Below, piece by piece: positions 26,441 through 35,044 of a stretch of DNA of 64,000 bases. The notes under the pieces were generated by a model that searched no databases, was not told the DNA's origin, and saw only the letters and a program-made list of their open reading frames with translations. The DNA is from Erysipelotrichaceae bacterium (lineage in GTDB: Bacteria > Bacillota_I > Bacilli_A > RFN20 > CAG-826): assembly GCA_015059185.1 (NCBI GenBank), contig SVAY01000005.1, forward strand, positions 1-64,000, read 5' to 3'. Positions within the stretch are counted from its first letter, which is position 1; each line of letters starts with the position of its first letter. A program made the translations under genes and the position numbers.

Positions 26441-28305
26441 AAATGTTTTCTTCTTACATTAAGAATGAGGATGCTAACATCGCTAGGATTAACTCCACTT
26501 ACACGTGAAGCTTGTCCGATTGTTAATGGCCTTATTTTATCAAGTTTTTGTCTCGCTTCAAGTCTAAGCCCATCCATATTTAAATAATCAAAGTCATCAG
26601 GTATCTTCATTTCTTCTAATTTTCTTTGATTCTCTGCTTCTCTAATTTGTTTAGCAATATAGCCTTCATATTTACAAATAATTTCAATCTCTTCAATAGT
26701 GTCTTCCGATAGAGAAAAACCATCTAATTCTTTAATAAAACGTTTAATTTCCGTATATTTTACGTTTTGACGCTTTAAAATTTCACTTCCAAGAACACCG
26801 CCTTTAAGTTCGTTATAGCCTAAAGAAGAGAGATATTCTTCCACTTCTTTTCTTTTCCCAATATAGGTGTTATTAAGTATCTCTAAAACATTCTTGATAT
26901 CTTCTTTTTTCTTAATAAAGTTTTGATATCTTTCTTCGCTGATTAAACCAATCTTATGTCCAATTTCAGTTAAACGTAAATCTGCGTTATCATGTCTCAT
27001 CAATAAGCGGAATTCTGCACGTGATGATAATAGTCTATAAGGTTCTTCTGTTCCTTTAGTCACAAGATCATCAATCATCACTCCAATATATGATTCATCT
27101 CGACGTAAGATGAGAGGTTCTTGATTTCTAATCTTAAGGACAGCGTTAATACCAGCAAGTAAACCTAAGCCTGCCGCTTCTTCATACCCACTTGTTCCGC
27201 ATATTTGTCCTGCTACATATAATCCAGGCCACTTCTTAATCTCTAAAGTTGGACCATATTCTTCACTTCTAATCGCATCATATTCAATCGCGTATGCGTA
27301 TTTAAGGAACACCGCGTTTTCAAAGCCAGGTAAACTTCTTACCATCTTTTCTTGGATCTCCACTCCCATAGAAGTTGAGAAACCTTGTAAATAAATAGAA
27401 TCAGTATATCGAGATTCTGGCTCCAAGAATAATTGATGTCTTTCTTTATCAACGAATGTCATAACTTTACTTTCTATAGAAGGACAGTATCGAGGACCCA
27501 CCCCAGTCACAAGTCCACTATATAAAGCAGTTTCATCTAAATTATCACGAATGATTTGATGTGTTTCAGGTGTTGTATAGATTAAATAACATAATTCTTG
27601 TTCTTCAACAGGAATAAATTCTTTTGTTTCATAAGAGAAGGCTAAATGTCCTTTTGTACCCGGTTGAGGGCTTGCTTTAGAAAAGTCGATGGAATCTCTT
27701 TTAATACGTGGAGGGGTACCAGTTTTAAACCTTACTGTATTAATACCCATACTTCTTAAATATGGAGATAAGCCTAAACTAGGTGCTTCTCCATCTGGTC
27801 CTTCACTTTTCTTAACATGTCCACGGAAGATCTCCGCTTCCATATAGGTACCAGTCGTTAAAATAACAGCGTTAGCGGTATATTCTTTCCCGCTTTTAGT
27901 TCTTACTCCATAAACATGCTTATCATCATGGATTAAAGAAATAACTGTATCTTCTACGACAGTTAAATGAGGTGTGTTAAGGGCTAAATCTTGTAAATAT
28001 TTAGGATATTCTAATTTATCTTGTTGAGCGCGTAAGCATTGAACACCAGGTCCTTTGCCAGTATTAAGCATCTTCATTTGGAGATAATGATGATCTGCAG
28101 CCTTACCCATCATGCCACCTAATGCATCTATTTCTCTAACAACGATGCCTTTCGCACTTCCTCCAATAGAAGGATTACAAGGCATATTACCCATCATCTT
28201 AATATTGATAGAAATAAGGAGAGTTTCTTCTCCCATATGGGCACTACTAAAAGCAGCTTCTAAGCCCGCATGTCCTCCACCAACAACAATAACGGAATAA
28301 TCCAT
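26437..28305 (-). CDS. mnmG: tRNA uridine-5-carboxymethylaminomethyl modification enzyme MnmG
   Basis: An FAD enzyme that, with MnmE, installs cmnm5 at U34 of tRNAs. The 622-aa protein begins MDYSVIVVGGGHAGLEAA (FAD-binding). It contains GNMPCNPSIGGSAKG, TGTYMEAEIFRGH, GVGPRYCPSIE and the C-terminal IGQASRVSGVNPSDVS. I prefer ATG at 28305, matching the family start; GTG or TTG codons up to 28317 are possible and sit nearer to a GGAGGG. The gene starts two bases after sufB, joining it to the Suf operon. MnmE is not in the window. Confidence 0.97.
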   Translation of the reverse strand: MDYSVIVVGGGHAGLEAAFSSAHMGEETLLISINIKMMGNMPCNPSIGGSAKGIVVREIDALGGMMGKAADHHYLQMKMLNTGKGPGVQCLRAQQDKLEYPKYLQDLALNTPHLTVVEDTVISLIHDDKHVYGVRTKSGKEYTANAVILTTGTYMEAEIFRGHVKKSEGPDGEAPSLGLSPYLRSMGINTVRFKTGTPPRIKRDSIDFSKASPQPGTKGHLAFSYETKEFIPVEEQELCYLIYTTPETHQIIRDNLDETALYSGLVTGVGPRYCPSIESKVMTFVDKERHQLFLEPESRYTDSIYLQGFSTSMGVEIQEKMVRSLPGFENAVFLKYAYAIEYDAIRSEEYGPTLEIKKWPGLYVAGQICGTSGYEEAAGLGLLAGINAVLKIRNQEPLILRRDESYIGVMIDDLVTKGTEEPYRLLSSRAEFRLLMRHDNADLRLTEIGHKIGLISEERYQNFIKKKEDIKNVLEILNNTYIGKRKEVEEYLSSLGYNELKGGVLGSEILKRQNVKYTEIKRFIKELDGFSLSEDTIEEIEIICKYEGYIAKQIREAENQRKLEEMKIPDDFDYLNMDGLRLEARQKLDKIRPLTIGQASRVSGVNPSDVSILILNVRRKHL

Positions 28306-28306
28306 A

Positions 28307-29710
28307 TTAACCAACACTACCCTCCATATCGAGTTTAATTAATTGATTAAGTTCAACGGCATATTCCATAGGTAGTTCTTTTGAGAAAGGTTCAATGAAT
28401 CCCATAATAATCATTTGGGTTGCTTCTTTCTCACTTAAGCCACGGCTCATAAGATAGAAAAGTTGTTCTTCATTAATCTTACTAACAGTTGCTTCATGTT
28501 CAATATATGAAAGGTTATTTTTAACTTCATTTGTAGGAATTGTGTCCGATTTAGAAAGGTTATCTAAAATGAGTGTATCACATTCAACATGGCTACGACA
28601 GTTATGGGCATCTTTATGATGTCTAACTGTGCCACGATAATTCGCTACTCCACCATTCTTTACAATGGACTTAGAAATGATGGTACTACTGGTGTTACTA
28701 GCGAGATGAATCATACGCGCTCCCGCATCTTGATATTGGCCTTTAGAAGCAACAGCAATAGAGATACATGTGCCCTTTGCTCCTTCACCTGCCAAGATAC
28801 AAGCTGGATACTTCATGTTATATAAAGAACCAATGTTTCCATCAATCCATTCCATCTGTGCATTTTCCATGCATTTTGCACGTTTTGTGACTAAATTAAT
28901 GATATTTGTAGACCAGTTTTGGACTGTTGAATAACGACATTTGCCGTCTTTAAGTACAATAATTTCAACAACCGCCGCGTGTAAAGAATCTTTACTATAA
29001 ATAGGAGCAGTACATCCTTCAACATAATGCACATCTGCACCTTCATCAACAATGATCAAAGTTCTTTCAAATTGACCACTCTTTTCGTTATTAATTCTAA
29101 AGTAAGATTGAAGTGGTTTATCTAGATGCACACCCTTAGGTACATAGATAAAACTTCCTCCACTCCAAACCGCACTATTTAAAGCACTAAACTTGTTATC
29201 AGCGAAAGGTATAACTGTACCAAAATATTTTTTAAAAATGTCAGGACATACTTTAAGGGCCATATCTGTAGAAAGAAAGATCACACCTTTTTCTTCTACT
29301 TCCTTAAGCATGTTATGATAAACGACTTCAGATTCATATTGAGTAGAGACACCTGCTAAATACTTTTGTTCTGCTTCTGGGATACCAAGTTTAGAGAATG
29401 TATTTTTAATTGTTTCAGGTACTTCATTCCAGTCTTTAGATTCTTTTTCGGCTGGACGAGTAAAATATGTATAACTTTGGAAATCTAAATTAGATAAATC
29501 AGGTCCATAACTAGGTAAAGGTAAACGATTAAATGCTTCTAAAGCCTTAAGACGATATTCAAGCATCCATTCTGGTTCACCCTTAAGTCGAGAGATTTCT
29601 CTAATAATATCTTCGGATAAACCTTTAGGTGTTTTTAAAATAGAGACGTCTTCGTCCTTAAACCCTGTTTTTTCTAAAGTCTTTTGGAAATCTAAATCTT
29701 TATTACTCAT
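28307..29710 (-). CDS. sufB: Fe-S cluster assembly scaffold subunit SufB
   Basis: The 467-aa SufB of the SufBCD scaffold. The N-terminal segment reads [18 protein letters not shown], and the beta-helix core includes [19 protein letters not shown] and [21 protein letters not shown]. The C-terminal segment [22 protein letters not shown] is typical. It lies one base after sufU and two bases before mnmG. It builds 4Fe-4S clusters for enzymes such as MiaB and Nth. Confidence 0.97.
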   Translation of the reverse strand: MSNKDLDFQKTLEKTGFKDEDVSILKTPKGLSEDIIREISRLKGEPEWMLEYRLKALEAFNRLPLPSYGPDLSNLDFQSYTYFTRPAEKESKDWNEVPETIKNTFSKLGIPEAEQKYLAGVSTQYESEVVYHNMLKEVEEKGVIFLSTDMALKVCPDIFKKYFGTVIPFADNKFSALNSAVWSGGSFIYVPKGVHLDKPLQSYFRINNEKSGQFERTLIIVDEGADVHYVEGCTAPIYSKDSLHAAVVEIIVLKDGKCRYSTVQNWSTNIINLVTKRAKCMENAQMEWIDGNIGSLYNMKYPACILAGEGAKGTCISIAVASKGQYQDAGARMIHLASNTSSTIISKSIVKNGGVANYRGTVRHHKDAHNCRSHVECDTLILDNLSKSDTIPTNEVKNNLSYIEHEATVSKINEEQLFYLMSRGLSEKEATQMIIMGFIEPFSKELPMEYAVELNQLIKLDMEGSVG

Positions 29711-29711
29711 A

Positions 29712-30137
29712 TTATCTACCTAATATCTTATTAGCAGCATTCCAACCAATGGTCGCACATCTAATTCTTGCAGCTTGTTTAGAAGTATTGATAAAGACAA
29801 GGGCTTCATCAAGTACATCATCTTCAAATGGTTCTTCATGAATCATATGAAGATAGTTATCAATAATTCTAAAAGCTTCTTCTTTACTCTTATTGATTAA
29901 TAAACCACACATAATATCTGTAGAAGCGGTTGTAATTGTACATCCAACCCCATCAAAACAAGCGTCTACCACTTTATCATCTTTAATTAATAAATAAACA
30001 TTAATATCATCGATACAGTTATCACTATGCATATGGGTGGAAATATATCCTTCACCAGTAGGAGTATGTTTAAAGCCTGGATTTGAGTAATGATCCATAA
30101 TTATTTGTCTCATCATTTCATTAGTTAAAGTAAGCAT
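29712..30137 (-). CDS. sufU: Fe-S assembly sulfur acceptor SufU
   Basis: A 141-aa IscU-like protein that takes sulfur from SufS in Gram-positive Suf systems. The three cysteines are present in SDNCIDD (with the Asp), [12 protein letters not shown] and RIRCATIGW, and the N-terminal HYSNPGF matches the family. It overlaps the sufS stop by 17 nt and is followed by sufB one base later. The ORF order C-D-S-U-B is the standard Bacillota one. Confidence 0.95.
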   Translation of the reverse strand: MLTLTNEMMRQIIMDHYSNPGFKHTPTGEGYISTHMHSDNCIDDINVYLLIKDDKVVDACFDGVGCTITTASTDIMCGLLINKSKEEAFRIIDNYLHMIHEEPFEDDVLDEALVFINTSKQAARIRCATIGWNAANKILGR

Positions 30138-31344
30138 CTAAAATATCTCCCTTCTCCTTAAGGACATCGTATAAATAATCAATATCTTCTTTAGAGGTAT
30201 ATAAATAGAATGAGGCTCTAAGAGTAGCCGCACATCCTAAATAATCATTAAGCATCTTCGCACAGTGTTGGCCACTTCTCACTGCCACCTTACGATAATT
30301 AAGTAAAGTAGCTTCATCTTGAGAAAAGATTCCCTTACGATTAAAGGTCACGATACCAGCCTCGCTATCTTTGTTATATATTTCTATATCATCAAGTTTA
30401 GATAACTTCTCGATAGCATATCTTTTAAGCTCTTTTTCATGTGCTTCGATATTATCTAGACCGATAGCATTTAAATAATCAATAGCAGCACCTAACCCAA
30501 TGATACCAGCAATGTTTAAAGTCCCTGCTTCAAACTTAGTAGGTGGGTTAAGAAGTTCAACTGATACGTCCTTAGAGAATGTGACGTTCATCCCGCCACC
30601 TAAAAGGAAAGAATCCATCTTATCTAATAAATCATATTTAGCAACTAAACATCCAATACCTGTTGGACCAAGCATCTTATGTCCTGAGAAACTTAAGAAG
30701 TCGACATCAAGATCTTTGAAGTCGGTTTTTGAGTGTGGCACAGATTGTGCACCATCAAGAGCAAATAACGCTCCAACTTTATGAACTTCTTTACTAAATT
30801 CTTTAATGTCAATCTTATTTCCTAAGACATTAGTAACAGCAGCTAAAGCAACAATTTTAGTATTATTTGTTAAAGTTTTAACTAGATTTTCTTTTGTTAT
30901 GCATCCTTTTTCATCTAAAGGAATGAATTTAATAACTGCGCCAGTTTTTTCTGCCACCTTAAACCAAGGAAGAGTATTAGAAGCGTGTTCAGCTTCATCA
31001 ATAATGATTTCATCTCCCGCTTTTAAATATTTCATCGCATATCCATAAGCAATAAGATTAATAGACATTGTAGCGCCACTAGTAAATACCACTTCATTTG
31101 GATTGGCATTCACAAATTTAGCAACCTTATTTCTTACTTCATCAACTTTTTGATCAACTTTAAAACAAGTATCGTAATCACCCCTATGAGAATTAGCGGT
31201 ATAAGTTGAGTAATATAGGTTAATTGCGTCAATCACACATTGAGGTTTAAATGTAGTAGAAGCATTATCTAAAAAGACGAGATTACTACGATCAGGATGA
31301 GTGAACATTGGAAAATCTTTTCTTATCTTTTTAACATCTAACAT
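30121..31344 (-). CDS. sufS: Cysteine desulfurase SufS
   Basis: A PLP-dependent group II desulfurase that releases sulfur from cysteine for SufU. The 407-aa protein has FLDNASTTFKP near the N-terminus, DEAEHASN (about 119-126), the PLP lysine in SFSGHKMLGPTGIG (about 220-233) and the active cysteine in VRSGQHCAKML (about 353-363). It is sandwiched between sufD and sufU with no spacer. Confidence 0.97.
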   Translation of the reverse strand: MLDVKKIRKDFPMFTHPDRSNLVFLDNASTTFKPQCVIDAINLYYSTYTANSHRGDYDTCFKVDQKVDEVRNKVAKFVNANPNEVVFTSGATMSINLIAYGYAMKYLKAGDEIIIDEAEHASNTLPWFKVAEKTGAVIKFIPLDEKGCITKENLVKTLTNNTKIVALAAVTNVLGNKIDIKEFSKEVHKVGALFALDGAQSVPHSKTDFKDLDVDFLSFSGHKMLGPTGIGCLVAKYDLLDKMDSFLLGGGMNVTFSKDVSVELLNPPTKFEAGTLNIAGIIGLGAAIDYLNAIGLDNIEAHEKELKRYAIEKLSKLDDIEIYNKDSEAGIVTFNRKGIFSQDEATLLNYRKVAVRSGQHCAKMLNDYLGCAATLRASFYLYTSKEDIDYLYDVLKEKGDILDAYFN

Positions 31345-31345
31345 A

Positions 31346-32140
31346 TTAGATTCTTCCCTCGATCATATCAGAAATACTTTCTTGTAATTTCTCATCTTCA
31401 AAACCGTTTAGAATTGGTTTTAAATAGCCGTACGTAATAAGTTCTCTAGCTTCTGCTTCACTTAATCCTTTAGAAGTAAGATAGAACATATGTTCATCAC
31501 TAATCTTACCAACAACGGCGGCGTGGCTAGCTTCAATATCGTTATCATCAATCTTTAATATTGGTTTAGCAATCGCATCACTCTTTTCATCAAAGACCAT
31601 AATCTTAGAATTTTGGTGGGCTTTAGAACCATGTGCGCCATTGATGATATGGCAGATACCAGAGAATAATAAACGTGATTCGTCTCGAGCAACACCATAG
31701 TTATTGATATAAGCTTCAGTCTTAAGATTTCTTAAATAAATAGAAACATCAAATTCTTTATTATCTTTATTAGACGCTAATGAAGCTAAGTTCCAAGTAC
31801 ATTGAGATGCTTCACCTACTAAATTAATATCAGTAGATAACTTCACCACTTCCTCACCGAAGTCGGCGTAATAACAAATTAAATTACTAGAAGCATCAAC
31901 ATCACCTTTAATGGATAAGTTAATAGGAGTCACTTGTAAGAAAGAATATTTCACAACTGAATCTTTTCCAATTTTGAAAGTGATGTTTCTTTCTTCGTTC
32001 ATATTTAAAAATAAGATAGAAACATTTTGAAGATCACCGATTTCAAAATATAAATCCTTATCTAAAACAGTTAATCCATCAAAGGTATAACTATTAGACT
32101 CTAAATTATTATGTGATGTTTTTAATATAATATTATCCAT
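31346..32140 (-). CDS. sufD: Fe-S assembly protein SufD, short form
   Basis: A 264-aa member of the SufBD family, against about 430 for typical SufD. The beta-helix core and C-terminal helical part are present (DDNDIEASHAAVVGKISDEHMFYLTSKGLSEAEARELI, the conserved end, shown here only as its position around 206-243). The N-terminal helical domain is missing. The gene overlaps sufC by one base and precedes sufS. Position and the EASHAA motif support SufD; shortened SufD proteins occur in reduced Bacilli, but I cannot verify function. Confidence 0.88.
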   Translation of the reverse strand: MDNIILKTSHNNLESNSYTFDGLTVLDKDLYFEIGDLQNVSILFLNMNEERNITFKIGKDSVVKYSFLQVTPINLSIKGDVDASSNLICYYADFGEEVVKLSTDINLVGEASQCTWNLASLASNKDNKEFDVSIYLRNLKTEAYINNYGVARDESRLLFSGICHIINGAHGSKAHQNSKIMVFDEKSDAIAKPILKIDDNDIEASHAAVVGKISDEHMFYLTSKGLSEAEARELITYGYLKPILNGFEDEKLQESISDMIEGRI

Positions 32141-32958
32141 TATTTTATTGTTTCTTTAACTGCGCATGTACCAAGAGATACTTTATTCATATCTTGGTCT
32201 TCTTTTTCAATATTGATACCGTATTCAGTCTTGATAAATTCATAGCCTTCTCTATCAATACGTTTCACTAAATCTTTATCACCATCTAAAGCGATACGTC
32301 CGTTAATAATGACAACCGCTCTAGTAGGATGGATTAAATCAAACAATCTAGCATAGTGAGAAATCACCATAAAACTACGGTCATTTGTCTTTTCTTGATT
32401 AATGACATCTGCTACGACTTGAATTGCATCAACATCGAGTCCAGAATCGATTTCATCAAGCATCGCTAAATTTGGTTTTAAAAGTAATAATTGGAGGATT
32501 TCATTTCTCTTCTTTTCTCCTCCGGAGAATCCTTCGTTAAGATTACGGGTGACGAAATCAAAAGGAATCTTCACTTCTTTAGTAGCTTTATCTAGTACTT
32601 TATAGAAGTTATAAGTTGAGATAGGTTTTTCACTTCTAGAGTTTACTGCGGCACGTAAAAAATCACTATTACTGACACCTGGTATTTCTACTGGATTTTG
32701 GAAGCCGAGGAAAATACCTAATTTGGCTCTTTCATCAGTGGTCAACTTAAGAACATCTTGATCACCATAAAAAATTGATCCTTCTGTCACCTGGTATTTT
32801 GGATGACCCATAATGACGTTAAGTAAAGTGGATTTACCGTGTCCATTTGGACCAAGAACTGCAACGAGTTCACCATCATTGATGGTTAAATTAATACCCT
32901 TAAGTATTTGCTTACCTTCAACGGAAGCATGTAAATTAGTAATCTTTAGAGTTGCCAT
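32140..32958 (-). CDS. sufC: Fe-S assembly ATPase SufC
   Basis: The ABC-type ATPase of the SufBCD complex. The 272-aa protein has Walker A GPNGHGKSTLLN (about residues 36-47), the SufC-type signature FSGGEKKRNEILQ (about 144-156) and Walker B LAMLDEIDSGLD. A tail of about 25 residues (EKEDQDMNKV...) extends beyond most SufC proteins. Ribosome site GAGG lies 9 nt before ATG. It heads the sufCDSUB-mnmG-rsmG-soj operon under a TTGAAC-18-TACAAT promoter. Confidence 0.97.
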   Translation of the reverse strand: MATLKITNLHASVEGKQILKGINLTINDGELVAVLGPNGHGKSTLLNVIMGHPKYQVTEGSIFYGDQDVLKLTTDERAKLGIFLGFQNPVEIPGVSNSDFLRAAVNSRSEKPISTYNFYKVLDKATKEVKIPFDFVTRNLNEGFSGGEKKRNEILQLLLLKPNLAMLDEIDSGLDVDAIQVVADVINQEKTNDRSFMVISHYARLFDLIHPTRAVVIINGRIALDGDKDLVKRIDREGYEFIKTEYGINIEKEDQDMNKVSLGTCAVKETIK

Positions 32959-32979
32959 AGTCTCACCTCAAGCCAATTA

Positions 32980-33009
32980 ATTGTATGGCAAAAGTATAAC
33001 CTAGTTCAA
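32980..33009 (-). promoter_or_regulatory. Promoter of the suf operon
   Basis: Minus strand: -35 TTGAAC (33009-33004), 18-nt spacer, -10 TACAAT (32985-32980), about 22 bases before the sufC ATG. It is divergent from the lipoprotein promoter 60 bases away. Confidence 0.6.
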
Positions 33010-33067
33010 ATAATACGATAAAAAACTTTCACGGGTATGTGTGCCCATTATATTTTTAAATAAAATA

Positions 33068-33097
33068 TTGAAAGTAATGAGGCGTTTTACGTATAAT
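33068..33097 (+). promoter_or_regulatory. Promoter of the lipoprotein operon
   Basis: -35 TTGAAA (33068-33073), 18-nt spacer, -10 TATAAT (33092-33097), followed by AGGAGAAGGAG and the lipoprotein ATG at 33134. Confidence 0.7.
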
Positions 33098-33133
33098 GTA
33101 ACGTGCTATACGCTCAGGAGAAGGAGAGAAAAC

Positions 33134-35044
33134 ATGAAAAAATCAAAATTATCATTATGTTTAGCTTCTAGCTTTGTAGCCGCTTTGTCTCTTGCTTCTT
33201 GTGGTAATAGTGTTAGTTCTAAAGATAACGCTGTTGTCTCCATTAAAAACTATAATGGTGAAACAGTTGATATCTTAACTGATGCTGCTTATCGTAAGTA
33301 CAAGACTGAGACTGATGGAGTATCAAAATTCTATAATGCAATTTTAGAAACTCTTATCAGATATGAATACGCAAATCCAGCATCTGCGATTCGTACTCAA
33401 AATTGGGCAAAGGGTATCAAAGGTAATTCAGAAATCATTGATGAAGCTAATAACAACGTCAAAAATGATAAAAGTACTGCTGAAGAAAATGCAAAAACTA
33501 ATGGCACTTCCTACGAAACAGAATGGGAAAACATTTTAAGTTCTCATAACTGTGAAGATGAAGATGACTTAGTTGAATATTACATTTATCAACTCGAGAA
33601 GGACGACATCACCGATAAGTTCTTCCTCGAACAAAAAGAATCCACATTATTAACTGAATGGATTGGTGTAAAAGATGATGGTAGTGATCCAAATGGAACC
33701 GCGAAAGGTGTCTTCCCATATCATATCCGTCACGTCTTAACATCCATTTCCGGTGGCGCGACAAGTTTCTATAATGGTACAATCACACAAAGCGAAGCTA
33801 AAGCCTTACGTGATACCATGGAAGCTTTACTCAATACCAAATTTACATTCGCTGATGTCGCTAAACAAAAATCTGGCGATAAGGGCAGCGGAGCTAAAGG
33901 TGGTGACGTCGGTATTATGGCGACAACTACCTCATTCGTTAATGAATTTAAACTTGGTATTTATGCTTATGACGCTATTTATACCCATAAGGGAGATGAC
34001 GCTAACGCAGTTATTGAAAATGGCTTAGGTATTGATAACACCTATAAATTAGACCTATTCAATCAAGATAATCCTGTTGGTATCAAAGACGCTTGGACCA
34101 ATGATTCTTATGGAATCAATAAAGGCGCTATCCAAGAAGTCCCATTCGATGCATTCTTAAAGATTGGTGAACTCGCTGAAGACGAAAAAGATGGTACAGG
34201 TAAGCAAGTTAACAAAGGTAATGAACATTATTACCCAAGAAACGTTTTATATAACTACTACCTCAACTTCCATAACCCATTCGTCATCACTAAAGAATCA
34301 CTCGATCCATCAACTGGCTTCCCAGTTCCATATGCTGGTGATGAATACGATGCTAGATTTGAAGAAGTCGCTTTACCACAAGGCAATAGAGAAGTCTTAG
34401 TTGACGAAGCTGGAAACGTCATCATCGGTTGTAGAAGTGAACATGGTATCCACTTCATGATCATGGAAAAATCTATTTATGAATACGGTAAAGGTGGTAA
34501 TGAAGGAACTTCATTAGAAGAATACTACACTTCCTACACACCAAGTGATACTGAATATCCAAAGGATAAAGATGGTAACAATAAAGATACCTATGTATCC
34601 TTCATTCAAACAAACGATAATACTACTTACACAAGTAGAGCAAGTGAAGTGAAGAGTGCTGTTAAGTCATTCGACTCCACTTATGACTATCGTTTATTCG
34701 AATACATCCTCAAAATTGAAGGAGAAAACATCTCCATCAAAGATGCAGGATTAAAGAGCGCTATTGAAGAGTATATCTCTCGTACTCGTATCACAAATTC
34801 CGATAACGCTTACAAAACCTTAAATGAAGCTTGGAGAACATATACTGAACTCGTCGCCCTCCAATACGATAATAGAACCAACGACTGGAAAGCCACTGAT
34901 GATACTATTACCGATAGAACAAGCGATGGACGTTCCTCCACATTCAGAACTATCCACCCAAGATGTGCAGTAGGCTTTAAGGATAAAGCTAATACATCTG
35001 CTGCTGATTGGAGCAAAGGAGGTATTTGTTACTATGAAGACTAA
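33134..35044 (+). CDS. PrsA-like lipoprotein foldase with an interrupted parvulin domain
   Basis: A 636-aa lipoprotein: Lys-rich start, hydrophobic segment and lipobox LSLASC (Cys about 23). Parvulin-type prolyl isomerase blocks are seen: YHIRHVLTSI near 195, FADVAKQKSGDKGSGAKGGD near 237-256 and FVNEFKLG near 267, with the closing strand SEHGIHFMIMEKS near 434. About 160 residues are inserted before that last strand. PrsA proteins fold exported proteins outside the membrane. ATG at 33134 has AGGAGAAGGAG upstream; an in-frame upstream extension covers the promoter and is rejected. It overlaps the next lipoprotein gene by 11 nt. Confidence 0.8.
   Translation: MKKSKLSLCLASSFVAALSLASCGNSVSSKDNAVVSIKNYNGETVDILTDAAYRKYKTETDGVSKFYNAILETLIRYEYANPASAIRTQNWAKGIKGNSEIIDEANNNVKNDKSTAEENAKTNGTSYETEWENILSSHNCEDEDDLVEYYIYQLEKDDITDKFFLEQKESTLLTEWIGVKDDGSDPNGTAKGVFPYHIRHVLTSISGGATSFYNGTITQSEAKALRDTMEALLNTKFTFADVAKQKSGDKGSGAKGGDVGIMATTTSFVNEFKLGIYAYDAIYTHKGDDANAVIENGLGIDNTYKLDLFNQDNPVGIKDAWTNDSYGINKGAIQEVPFDAFLKIGELAEDEKDGTGKQVNKGNEHYYPRNVLYNYYLNFHNPFVITKESLDPSTGFPVPYAGDEYDARFEEVALPQGNREVLVDEAGNVIIGCRSEHGIHFMIMEKSIYEYGKGGNEGTSLEEYYTSYTPSDTEYPKDKDGNNKDTYVSFIQTNDNTTYTSRASEVKSAVKSFDSTYDYRLFEYILKIEGENISIKDAGLKSAIEEYISRTRITNSDNAYKTLNEAWRTYTELVALQYDNRTNDWKATDDTITDRTSDGRSSTFRTIHPRCAVGFKDKANTSAADWSKGGICYYED

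Noticed and set aside
33041..33133. Upstream in-frame extension of the PrsA-like lipoprotein
   Set aside because: It would cover the promoter and place the lipobox far from the N-terminus; the ATG at 33134 has a strong ribosome site and a proper signal peptide.
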